Below, piece by piece: positions 8,445-16,744 of a stretch of 64,000 bases of DNA (position 1 is its first letter; each line of letters begins with the position of its first letter). The stretch is from NCBI GenBank assembly GCA_035363095.1, contig DAOSEK010000004.1:1-64000 (forward strand), written 5' to 3'. The stretch comes from DAOSEK01 sp035363095. GTDB lineage: Archaea > Nanobdellota > Nanobdellia > Woesearchaeales > UBA119. The position numbers and the translations under genes were made by a program. Below the pieces are notes generated by a model that was not told the DNA's origin, ran no database searches, and saw only the letters and a program-made list of their open reading frames with translations.

Positions 8445-9518
8445 TCAGCTTAATAATTTCTTCTTCATATACCTTCTTACAAGTTTAAAACCAACAAGGC
8501 TAAGCGTAAAATTCTTAGCTAGACAAAACAACAATCTATGTTTTCCAAAAAACTTTGCAATCATATAAGCTTTCTTATTTTTCTCAATAATCTCAAAAAG
8601 CAATTTTGGTTCATAATCCTTTTCTAAAATAACCTTTGCAATCTCACTTCCTGATACAAGTGCTTGATAAATCCCTTCCCCACTCATTCCACTTGCAAGT
8701 CCACAGGCATCACCACATAAAAACACCTTATCAAATCTCCATCCTCAATACTTACAAGATATTGGAAAGCTCTCAAGTTGACTATCCAAAACATCAATCC
8801 CTTCGCTCTTAAGCCAAGTTGAAAAATTTTGTCTAAGCCTTGCAGGAGGCATTATTTTTGGGTTTGAACCGCATCCTACAGATACATAATCTTTATATGG
8901 AAAAATCCACGCATACCAAGAACCAAATAATTTAGTATTTGAATGAACCTCTAGATATCTAAACTTTTTTTTGGATCGAATTAAGTTACTTTTTTTAATC
9001 TTATATTGCAAGGTTATATCAACCTCGCTTTTTATTCCTAAATATTCTCTGACCAAAGAATTTGAGCCATCAGCACCTACCAAAAAATTGTACCCTATTT
9101 TTCTTTCATCACTAAGTTCAACATAACTATTTGTAATATTTTTAACCCTTAAACCCTTCAGAATTCTAACTTTCTTTTTATCTATTTGATGTAGCAAAAA
9201 ATTTCCAAAGTAACCTCTGTCAATAACGCAAACAGTATGCTTTTTTGAACTTATTAAAATGGTTTTTTGATCTGACTTAAACAAGATATCCCTATATTTT
9301 TTCATAGGAAGTAACTTAAACATTCCTTTCGAGTTTAATTTCCACTCTTTTTTTAAAATTTCGACACTTTTTTCTGTAAGTCCACCTGCACAAACCTTGG
9401 GTCCTATAACCTTGTTTTTCTCAATAATCAACACAGAGTTATTACCCTTAGAAAGCTCTTTTGCGCACGCAAGACCAGCAGGACCAGCTCCAACAATAAC
9501 TACATCGTATTTCTCCAA
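8445..9518 (-). pseudogene. Geranylgeranyl reductase, interrupted by one in-frame TGA
   Basis: FAD-dependent archaeal geranylgeranyl reductase, which saturates the isoprenoid chains of membrane lipids. The first part (8745-9518, 257 codons) carries the Rossmann motif VVIVGAGPAGLACAKEL and the PKVCAGGLTEK segment. Translation stops at one TGA after FPISCKY. The same frame continues without any shift through GWRFDKVFLCGDACGLASG, the second FAD motif of the family, to 8445. In relatives this position is usually a sense codon (often DYRGW-like), so TGA could come from CGA or GGA by one substitution. TGA is a normal stop elsewhere, for example in the phosphorylase gene ending at 25868. A recent pseudogene, an assembly error or readthrough are all possible. 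Confidence 0.85.
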
Positions 9519-9612
9519 TTAAAAAGCCACCTCAAAAAGCAGTGTTCCTCAAGCAGATGAAAAAAGGAGCGCTGTTAACGCCTTGTTTATAAAAATATAA
9601 AAAAGCAAAAAA

Positions 9613-9685
9613 TGGGCCCGCCCAGATTCGAACTGGGGACCTTCCGCGAGTCAGGCGGACATCATAGCCACTAGACTACGAGCCC
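9613..9685 (-). tRNA. tRNA-Val (anticodon GAC)
   Basis: Reverse-strand cloverleaf: acceptor GGGCTCG/CGGGCCC with discriminator A, anticodon stem TCCGC/GCGGA with loop CTGACTC giving anticodon GAC, and T arm CCCAG-TTCGAAT-CTGGG. No intron and no encoded CCA. Confidence 0.95.
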
Positions 9686-9822
9686 AATTAATTAAATCGA
9701 AAAAAGCTTTACTTTATATTTTTTTCTAATAAGATGAGACTAACTCATTTATAAAATCATATTTAAAATAATTCTGTCATCCAAAGCCTATTCAAAACCC
9801 AATCTTTGCAATAAAAACTCTT

Positions 9823-11397
9823 TTAGCACTTTTTAAAAAAGAATCTTGAGTTCATATTAAAACAACTATTAGGAATAAATTGTACATCCTCACAATCTCT
9901 AAATGTTCTCAAATCAATCTCATAGCCCATATAATACCAAAAATAGTACTTGCCCTTAAGAGTCCTAATAGACAATCTATCATACCCAATATTCTTAAGA
10001 TTAGAATCATGAATGCCTAACAATAGTTGCTCATCAAAGTAAACCCAGCCCCCAACAAATATATCTTTTGCAGGATATATTTCTGTTAAGTCACCAACAC
10101 AATCTTTAGGAGTACTTTCTTTCACAAAATCATATGAATAATCTCCAATAAATAATCCAAATGCTAAAACCAAAATAAATAAAAAAAAGAGTTTAGTGAA
10201 ATTGTTCTTATGAAAAATCAAAAAAGGGACAATAAACGAAATCATTATTACAAATATATACCCCATTGAGAACGTATGAAAAGCAGAAAAAGAAAAATAA
10301 AAAAGCATAGTGAAAATATAACCATAATAATAAAACATCTTAACAATACTCTTCTTAAGAAAAAAAACAGACCCCAAAACAAATGTAAGCAATATAGAAT
10401 TTATTTGAAGTGCGCTAAAATCTCCTAAAAACATATAGCCAAAATTCCTCTCAACCTCTTTTAATCCAAAAGGATCCCTTGGAACCGCATCTTTATTCTG
10501 GCTTCGTGTTAGCACATGCAAATTCATAACCAAAACAAAAATACTAAGCACAATGAAAAATCTCAAAAAATCCCTCTCTTTCTTATTAACTAGTCTCTTT
10601 TGTCCAATAATTACCCTAAATATTTTTTTTAACCCAATCCTTTTTAACATAAATATTAAAATAATAAGCCAACCCGAAAAAGCGCTAAACACATACTCAA
10701 ATTTAACATTAAGCATACAAGATACAACTAAAAACAAAATAATCAGCAAGTCCACATCTAACTTATTATCTATATCATACTTTCTTAAGAATACATAAAA
10801 CAATACATAAAACATCAAAACAAAAATAGCACCAAAATACTGAACAGAAGAATACAAGGATTCAAAAAATAACAATGGTATAAAAAGAAATCCCAACGAA
10901 CAAACAAACCCAAATGCTTTTTTAAAAGTACCATTATGAGCACTAACCAAAAAGATATAGATAATTACAGAATTAATAACACTTAAAACCAGGTTTAATA
11001 CGATCCCATTAAGAGAAGAAAAGCTTCCTGTAATAAAATACAAAAGTCCAAGATTAAGCCCAAACAAAAGAGCGTGGGCAGAATGGCACTTAACAATTTG
11101 TTCAGATTTATCAAAAAAAGATACATTTGAAACAAATATACGGCCCTGACACTTATAAGACCAATTCTGAGCATTTGAACCACTCATAGGGTCTTCAAAA
11201 ACCCCCAAATAAAAAAAAGAAAACAACCTCAATATTACCAAAATTATAATTAACACATAATCCCATCGATTTAATTTCTTGACAATCATAAAAATATCTT
11301 TTCTATTCTTAAAAGCATAATAACTCAAAAATATTAAAAGCAAAATAAAAGAAATGAAAACCGAGAGCATCTCAAATCTTGAAAATATCTTTAACAT
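9823..11397 (-). CDS. Large polytopic membrane protein, possibly a GT-C glycosyltransferase
   Basis: A 524-residue protein with about ten to twelve predicted membrane helices and a C-terminal soluble domain of about 110 residues that contains several cysteines (CVGD, DCEDV, SCFNM and a terminal KKC). An acidic first external loop (FEDPMSGSNAQNW) after the first helices, followed by a long helix bundle, resembles the GT-C fold of lipid-linked sugar transferases such as PMT or oligosaccharyltransferase. No diagnostic signature is complete, so the enzyme call is only a suggestion. It is monocistronic, downstream of tRNA-Val in the opposite reading order. Confidence 0.55.
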   Translation of the reverse strand: MLKIFSRFEMLSVFISFILLLIFLSYYAFKNRKDIFMIVKKLNRWDYVLIIILVILRLFSFFYLGVFEDPMSGSNAQNWSYKCQGRIFVSNVSFFDKSEQIVKCHSAHALLFGLNLGLLYFITGSFSSLNGIVLNLVLSVINSVIIYIFLVSAHNGTFKKAFGFVCSLGFLFIPLLFFESLYSSVQYFGAIFVLMFYVLFYVFLRKYDIDNKLDVDLLIILFLVVSCMLNVKFEYVFSAFSGWLIILIFMLKRIGLKKIFRVIIGQKRLVNKKERDFLRFFIVLSIFVLVMNLHVLTRSQNKDAVPRDPFGLKEVERNFGYMFLGDFSALQINSILLTFVLGSVFFLKKSIVKMFYYYGYIFTMLFYFSFSAFHTFSMGYIFVIMISFIVPFLIFHKNNFTKLFFLFILVLAFGLFIGDYSYDFVKESTPKDCVGDLTEIYPAKDIFVGGWVYFDEQLLLGIHDSNLKNIGYDRLSIRTLKGKYYFWYYMGYEIDLRTFRDCEDVQFIPNSCFNMNSRFFFKKC

Positions 11398-11536
11398 CTT
11401 AAATAATCCTCGAAAATTTTAATACTCACTAATCCATTAAATCTCGCCAAAAACCTTTTGTTAGCAATCATATAAAATCGCCAATCATAACAATATTCCC
11501 AACTTTTTCTTATAAACCCCTTGCTTTGGTAAAAAT

Positions 11537-11694
11537 CTTTAAACGCACATGCTCAAAGGTTTCTCTCTAAATCCCTCGATTTTATAAAATTAAGTCTTAC
11601 CCTTAAACTCACATGCCCTAAGCTATTCCTCTAAATCCCTAGATTTTGTAAGGTTACATGCTACCTTTAAACTCACATGCCCTGTGGTATCTTG
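11537..11694. repeat. Degenerate tandem repeat, about 64-bp period
   Basis: Three units start at about 11537, 11601 and 11665 with CTTTAAAC(G/T)CACATGC. The first two also share TCTAAATCCCT(C/A)GATTTT. The repeat is non-coding, with diverged copies. Confidence 0.7.
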
Positions 11695-11773
11695 ATAATT
11701 AAAAGGTTATTGGTTTGTAAATATATCTTTGTTAATTCATCATAAAAAGCCCTTCTCTTTAATAGCCCTTCAA

Positions 11774-11931
11774 GATGAAAAATCTTTCGAAGCATAAATA
11801 CCAAGGTATCTTTGGGATAGTTGAGGTTAATCATTTTGTAAATCCATATCTTTAAACTTTAGGCAAAAAGACCAAAATGAGTAAAATGAGCTTGACAAAA
11901 TGAACTGGACTCCACAAAATCAAAGTAAGCG
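11774..11931 (+). repeat. Repeat A copy 3 (degenerate)
   Basis: It keeps the order GATGAAAAATC, CATAAATACCAAGGTATC, GAGGTTAATC, AAACTTTAGGC, CCAAAATGAG and a TGGACTCCACAAAATC tail. The hairpins are eroded. It lies directly upstream of the small CARF-like gene. Confidence 0.7.
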
Positions 11932-12043
11932 AAACAATCAAGTATTTCACAAAGTCAAAAATATGCAAAATGATTCAACGATTTTAAAAAATCACGCTTT
12001 TAAAAACACAATTTTTAAAACCTTAGAAAAATACTTAGTTAAA

Positions 12044-12400
12044 ATGACTTCACTAATCGCAATCGCATCCTTTGGAAAGGGAACGTGGGTAGCCTTAATA
12101 GATTTAATAAAATCTGCAGAATGGGAGAATATATTTATAATCACCGATAAATTCGGCATTAATCACTTTCAAAAGCAGGAAAGAATTGAATTTGTTGAAG
12201 TAGATTTCTCACAATCCCCTGAAGAAATAAGAGATAAAGTTCTATTAGGACTAAAAGATAAAATCCAAGACTTTGAGGTTGCCTTTAACATGATATCAGG
12301 TGATGGAAAAACCCATATGGCTGTTCTATCAGGCATACTTTCATTGGGCCTAGGCATAAGATTAGTTTACTCTAAAGATAACAAACCCTGTGAACTTTAA
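12044..12400 (+). CDS. Small conserved archaeal protein, CARF-like Rossmann domain
   Basis: A 118-residue protein. Strand-helix alternation, the FGKGTWVALIDLI start, the ISGDGKTHMAVLSGIL segment and the ending LGLGIRLVY resemble the ligand-binding Rossmann half of CARF-type proteins and a family of stand-alone archaeal proteins of similar size. There is no effector domain. The frame stays open back to 11900, but that part lies in a degenerate A repeat and reads as low-complexity sequence, so I prefer the ATG at 12044 just before the first strand. No CRISPR array or cas gene is in the window. Function unknown. Confidence 0.6.
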   Translation: MTSLIAIASFGKGTWVALIDLIKSAEWENIFIITDKFGINHFQKQERIEFVEVDFSQSPEEIRDKVLLGLKDKIQDFEVAFNMISGDGKTHMAVLSGILSLGLGIRLVYSKDNKPCEL

Positions 12401-12540
12401 CATTAAAACATTTGGTCATTAATATTTGGCTAATAATTTCATCTTTACTTTAAAGATAACAAATCACTTCAGATTTATCTCTTTAATTCTTTAAACAAAG
12501 TCCCTTAAATCTTTATCCAACAAACTATAGAATTTTATTC

Positions 12541-12669
12541 AAATGAAAAACCTCGGCATAAATACCAATGTATCTAATGGATAGTTCAAGGTTAATCGTT
12601 ATGTAAATCCATCTATTCAAAATTTAGGCCTCAAGTTAAGAGTATGCAAAATGACCTGAATTTCAAAAA
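12541..12669 (+). repeat. Repeat A copy 4
   Basis: Direct tandem neighbour of copy 5. It has CCTCGGCATAAATACC, a TAATGGATAGTTCAAGGTTAA middle and the TTTAGGCCTCAAG variant of the third palindrome. The right end is eroded. Confidence 0.82.
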
Positions 12670-12800
12670 AATGAAAAACCTCGGCATAAATACCAATGTA
12701 CCTCGTAAATATTCGAGGTTAATCCATGCATTAATTCGTCTATTCTTACTTTGGCTTAAAAGGCCAAAGTATGCGAAGTGATGCTGGATTTCATGAAATC
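12670..12800 (+). repeat. Repeat A copy 5 (complete, uninterrupted)
   Basis: Complete A element with an intact third palindrome (CTTTGGCTT, AAAA, GGCCAAAG) and the terminal palindrome GATTTCATGAAATC. It serves as the empty-site reference for the nested copies. Confidence 0.9.
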
Positions 12801-12867
12801 AAATCCAGAACTTAAATCCAGAACTTGAATCCAGAACTTGAATCCAGAACTTGAATCCAGAACTCGA
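12801..12867. repeat. 13-bp tandem repeat, about five units
   Basis: Five near-identical units of (A/G)AATCCAGAACTT start exactly at the right end of A copy 5. An open frame running through it (12838-13077) has no start signal and no recognisable domain, and I do not call it a gene. Confidence 0.85.
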
Positions 12868-13000
12868 ATTAAGAAAGTGAATCCTATTAGATTTAATACT
12901 GTTCGATTTAACACAATTCAAAATAACATTATATTACTATATATCCTTTACTTACTATCTTTTCTAAAAACGAAAACTATTAATACCTTACATTTAAAAA

Positions 13001-13016
13001 TTACAACTTGTAGTGT
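13001..13016 (+). promoter_or_regulatory. Probable NrdR box 1
   Basis: TTACAACTTGTAGTGT matches the known NrdR-box consensus (acaCwAtATaTwgtgt) at about 11 of 16 positions. It lies upstream of nrdR, 32 bp from a second box. Confidence 0.6.
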
Positions 13017-13032
13017 AGTAATTAAAAAAACA

Positions 13033-13048
13033 CCACAACCTGTAGTAT
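13033..13048 (+). promoter_or_regulatory. Probable NrdR box 2
   Basis: CCACAACCTGTAGTAT repeats the core of box 1 (ACAACyTGTAGTrT). The 32-bp offset is three helical turns, the spacing known for paired NrdR boxes in bacteria. Confidence 0.58.
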
Positions 13049-13189
13049 TTTTGTCTTTGAATGGTGGCGACAAATAAGGACAACAATAATTTATTTTTAA
13101 TGATAAAGTCTATTTTTTTTAATATTTTAAAAAATTTTAAACACTCAATTTTTGGGTAATTTACTTAATAACTTAGAGGTGTATCAAAC

Positions 13190-13660
13190 ATGAAATGTCC
13201 ATATTGTGGTAATGATTCCATAAAAGTTATAGACAAAAGAGATGTGGATGAAGGTAAATCGACTCGTCGAAGGCGCGAATGCCTTTCATGCAAAAAAAGA
13301 TTCACAACCTATGAACATGTTGAACCATTAAATGTATTAGTTGTAAAAAAAGATGGTTTAAGACAGTATTACAATCGGGATAAGATTCTTAATGGAATCC
13401 TAACCGCTTGCCAAAAAAGAAAAATAGAATTCTCAATAATACAGCGTGCATTAAAAGAGATTGAAGAGCAAATACAAGACTTTGGAAAAGAAGAAGTACA
13501 ATCGTCTCAAATAGGTGATATCGTAGCAAAAAAACTATTTGAAATTGATGATGTAGCATATGTTAGATTCGTATCAGTATATAAGAGATTTAACACTTTA
13601 GAAGAGTTTAAAAAAGAACTACAAGAAATCGAAAAAACAAGAAAAAACAAACAGCAATAA
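13190..13660 (+). CDS. nrdR: Transcriptional repressor NrdR
   Basis: A 156-residue NrdR, the zinc-ribbon plus ATP-cone repressor of ribonucleotide reductase genes. The N-terminal MKCPYCGNDSIKVIDKR with a second CxxC (ECLSCKKRF) forms the zinc ribbon. The STRRRREC basic stretch is the family DNA-contact region. The ATP cone follows at about residues 48-138 (VVKKDGLRQYYNRDKI). Full length, with a start preceded by TTAGAGGTGTATC. It is directly upstream of the class II reductase gene. NrdR is mostly bacterial, so transfer into this archaeal line is plausible. Confidence 0.95.
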   Translation: MKCPYCGNDSIKVIDKRDVDEGKSTRRRRECLSCKKRFTTYEHVEPLNVLVVKKDGLRQYYNRDKILNGILTACQKRKIEFSIIQRALKEIEEQIQDFGKEEVQSSQIGDIVAKKLFEIDDVAYVRFVSVYKRFNTLEEFKKELQEIEKTRKNKQQ

Positions 13661-13719
13661 AAAAAAATTCAAATAAAAAAACTACAACAAACAAAATGAA
13701 AACAAAAGAAGGTGAGCTA

Positions 13720-16416
13720 ATGAAAACAGTTAAAGAATTGCCCGAAAAAATAATCAAAAGGGATGGAAGTATAGTAGAATTTAACATTGAAAAAATAAGA
13801 AAAATTGTAAAAAAATCTCTTGAATCAAACAACCAATATTCAAAAAAACTTGAAGATAATGTAATTGAGATTGTTTTAGAAAACGTAGTCAAACTATTCA
13901 CAAAAGAAACTTATCCAAATGTAGAACAAATACAAGATGTTGTAGAAATTGCATTTATGAAATTAAACCTTTTTGATGTGGCAAAATCCTTCATACTTTA
14001 CCGTGAAAAAAAAACAGCGATAAGAGCAGAAAAAAAGAAACTTCTAAACAAGGAGAAGCTAGATTCAATAGATAAGCAATTCTCTTTAAATTCACTCAGG
14101 GTTGTATGCTCAAGATACCTTGAAAAAAACAGAGATGGAAAAATAGCAGAAACTGTAAAACATCTCTTTGAACGGGTTTCACTACTTGGGGGAATCGGCG
14201 ATCTATTATTCTCAGAAGATGTCTATTCAAAAGATCCCATCTGTGAAAAAACCCTTGAAAAATACGATCAGCTAATAAAAAATTCAGAAGAATACGAAAA
14301 CATACTATCCATCGGAAAATATAAATTCACAAAATATCACTTTGAACAACTCTGCTATGCCTATAAAAGACTTAGACTTTCAGGGCACATGAAGCTATCC
14401 TTGCCAAAACTAATCCAAAAAATAGAGGAACACCAATTCTCACAATGTGAAATATTAATTGACGAATATTACTCACTAATGACCTCTCAGACAATGCTTC
14501 CAAACACTCCTGCACTAGTAAATGCTGGAAGAAAACTCGGCCTTTTATCAGGGTGCTTTACACTAAATGTAGAAGACGATTTAAACTCAATAATGAAACT
14601 TGCCTGCGATATTGCAGTAATCCAAAAAATGGGCGGAGGAACAGGAATCAATTTTTCAAAACTAAGACAAAAAGGAGACTATGTCGGATCAACAAGCGGT
14701 GTCTCAAGTGGTCCAATATCTTTTATTAAAATGATTGATTCAATATCTGAAGTAATAAAACAAGGAGGAGTAAGAAGGGGAGCAAATATGGGAATCCTTG
14801 ATATAACCCATCCTGACATTGAAGATTTTATCAAAATGAAAGAAAAGGATGGCACATACACAACATTTAACATCTCAGTAGGATTCACAAAAGAATTCTG
14901 GGATAGCTTAAAAAACAAAATTCCACTAAAACTAATCAGTCCAAGAACAAAAGAAACAGTAAAAGAGGCTGATGCTGGAGCACTTCTGGGAATAATAAGC
15001 TATTTTGCATGGTCAATTGCTGATCCGGGCGTATTATTCTTTGATAACTTTAACAAAAGAAACATCTTAATAGAGGCAAAAGGAGGGCCTATAACAGTAA
15101 CAAATCCTTGTGGTGAAGAACCCTTATACCCTTACGAATCATGCAATCTTGCAAGTATAAACATCGCAAAATTCGTGGAATTTGAAAACAATAAACCTAC
15201 ATTAAACTATGAAAAATTTGAAAACGCTGTTAGAATAACCACAAGACTTGTGGATAATTTTGTTGAAGTAAACAAATATCCCATAACCGAAGTTGAAGAA
15301 AACACCCTTCTAACAAGAAGACTTGGTGTAGGTTTAATGGGAGTCGCAGATACACTTTATCTACTCAAAATAAAATATAACAGTAAAGAAGGTTTTGATT
15401 CAATAGAAGAATTTGCAGAAAGACTAACATACTCAGCCTATCTTGAATCCGTTGAGCTATCAAAAAAGAGAGGAGCCTTTCCTTTATTTGAAAAATCAGC
15501 GCTTGCAAAAGGAGACCTGCCCATAGAAGGTTTTTACCAAAAAGACAGATGGCATAAAAATTGGCAAGACTTATCAGATAAGATAAAGTGTTTTGGTGCA
15601 AGAAACGCCATGGTTACAACCATGCCACCAACAGGCTCAGTAAGCATGATTGCAGACACTTCCAGCGGAATGGAACCAAATTTCTCATTGGTATTTACAA
15701 AAAATGTTGTAGTTGGAGATTTTTATTATGTCAACTCAATATTTGAAATGTCACTCAAAAATGCAGGAATATACTCAGAAGAACTACTAAAAGCTATCTC
15801 AAATAACTATGGTTCTGTTCAAGGGTTACAGGAGATACCAAAAGAATTAAGAGATGTTTTTGTAACTGCAATGGACATCCACTGGCTAGACCATATAGTC
15901 GCTCAAGCAAGTATGCAAAAATGGACAACAGATAGTATAAGCAAGACAATCAACATGACAAACGAAGCAACCGTTGAAGAAATAAAACAGGCATACATAT
16001 TCTCGCATGAACTAGGGTGCAAAGGAGTAACTGTATACAGGGATGGATCAAAATACGGCCAAGTTTTAAACGTAGACTCTGATGCAAAAAAGAAATCCTT
16101 CACCCTTACCCCTTGTAAATATTCTGTTGAACTCATTAAAAATATAATGGAAACAAAGCCTTGGATTGCAAACTATATAAACATATCAAAGCTTTACGAA
16201 GACTCAAATCAATTAAATCTTAAAGAAATAAGCCTTGGTACAACATCAACTAAAAACTCTCAATTAAAGAGCGCTGTTCCAAGAACTACAATGGTTAACA
16301 CTTTGGGAATTAATGATAAAGAAGAAAGGTGCCCTTCATGCAATGGTAAACTTATAATGGAATCTGGTTGCGTAAAATGCATAGACTGTGGCTGGAGTAA
16401 ATGCTCAATAAGTTAG
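13720..16416 (+). CDS. nrdJ: Adenosylcobalamin-dependent (class II) ribonucleotide reductase
   Basis: An 898-residue class II reductase that makes deoxynucleotides using adenosylcobalamin. An N-terminal ATP cone (IIKRDGSIVEFNIEKI) precedes the barrel. The barrel shows LSGCFTLNVEDDL with its redox cysteine, QKMGGGTGINFSKLR, NPCGEEPLYPYESCNLA with the thiyl cysteine and catalytic Glu, and TMPPTGSVSMIADTSSG. A C-terminal zinc-ribbon-like tail (CPSCNG...CVKCIDCGW) ends the protein. I prefer the ATG at 13720, behind the GGTGAG site, over an in-frame ATG at 13696. It follows nrdR by 59 bp and probably shares its promoter. Cobalamin dependence fits cobO downstream. Confidence 0.95.
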   Translation: MKTVKELPEKIIKRDGSIVEFNIEKIRKIVKKSLESNNQYSKKLEDNVIEIVLENVVKLFTKETYPNVEQIQDVVEIAFMKLNLFDVAKSFILYREKKTAIRAEKKKLLNKEKLDSIDKQFSLNSLRVVCSRYLEKNRDGKIAETVKHLFERVSLLGGIGDLLFSEDVYSKDPICEKTLEKYDQLIKNSEEYENILSIGKYKFTKYHFEQLCYAYKRLRLSGHMKLSLPKLIQKIEEHQFSQCEILIDEYYSLMTSQTMLPNTPALVNAGRKLGLLSGCFTLNVEDDLNSIMKLACDIAVIQKMGGGTGINFSKLRQKGDYVGSTSGVSSGPISFIKMIDSISEVIKQGGVRRGANMGILDITHPDIEDFIKMKEKDGTYTTFNISVGFTKEFWDSLKNKIPLKLISPRTKETVKEADAGALLGIISYFAWSIADPGVLFFDNFNKRNILIEAKGGPITVTNPCGEEPLYPYESCNLASINIAKFVEFENNKPTLNYEKFENAVRITTRLVDNFVEVNKYPITEVEENTLLTRRLGVGLMGVADTLYLLKIKYNSKEGFDSIEEFAERLTYSAYLESVELSKKRGAFPLFEKSALAKGDLPIEGFYQKDRWHKNWQDLSDKIKCFGARNAMVTTMPPTGSVSMIADTSSGMEPNFSLVFTKNVVVGDFYYVNSIFEMSLKNAGIYSEELLKAISNNYGSVQGLQEIPKELRDVFVTAMDIHWLDHIVAQASMQKWTTDSISKTINMTNEATVEEIKQAYIFSHELGCKGVTVYRDGSKYGQVLNVDSDAKKKSFTLTPCKYSVELIKNIMETKPWIANYINISKLYEDSNQLNLKEISLGTTSTKNSQLKSAVPRTTMVNTLGINDKEERCPSCNGKLIMESGCVKCIDCGWSKCSIS

Positions 16417-16427
16417 ACTTAATTTTT

Positions 16428-16563
16428 CATTAATAGAAAAGCATACCTCGTGTTTCAACAAGATGACTTGGTACGCTTTTTTGTAATCAACAACCTCGCT
16501 TGAACGTAGCGCATGCTTTTATATTACCAACATACCTCGCCTGTTAGGGCGAGGTTGTTGATT
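16428..16563 (-). repeat. Repeat B copy 3 (adjacent to A copy 6)
   Basis: Full-length B on the reverse strand. Its AATCAACAACC end abuts the GATTTCATGAAATC end of A copy 6, the two sharing AATC. Confidence 0.9.
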
Positions 16564-16691
16564 TCATGAAATCCAGCATCACTTCGCATACTTTGGCCTT
16601 TTAAGCCAAATTAATAATAGACGAATTCATGCAAGGATTAACCTCGACTATTCACGAGATACCTCAACATTTATGTCAAGGTTTTTCATTT
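16564..16691 (-). repeat. Repeat A copy 6
   Basis: Reverse-strand A with the terminal palindrome, the TTTGGCCTTTTAAGCCAAA loop and a hairpin that has diverged to CCTCAACATTTATGTCAAGG. It lies between nrdJ and cobO. Confidence 0.88.
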
Positions 16692-16744
16692 AAAATAATA
16701 TTTTTTAAACAGACCTAAAAGGTCAAAATGGAGATGTTGGTCTT

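Noticed and set aside
8727..8747. Selenocysteine or a changed genetic code at the TGA
   Set aside because: Relatives do not have Cys here, I see no obvious SECIS-like stem, and TGA ends other intact genes in the window.
11900..12043. N-terminal extension of the CARF-like protein
   Set aside because: It lies in a degenerate A repeat and reads as low-complexity sequence. The ATG at 12044 directly precedes the conserved part.
12838..13077. Open frame of 79 codons through the 13-bp tandem repeat
   Set aside because: No ribosome binding site, repetitive start, no domain, and it overlaps the probable NrdR boxes.
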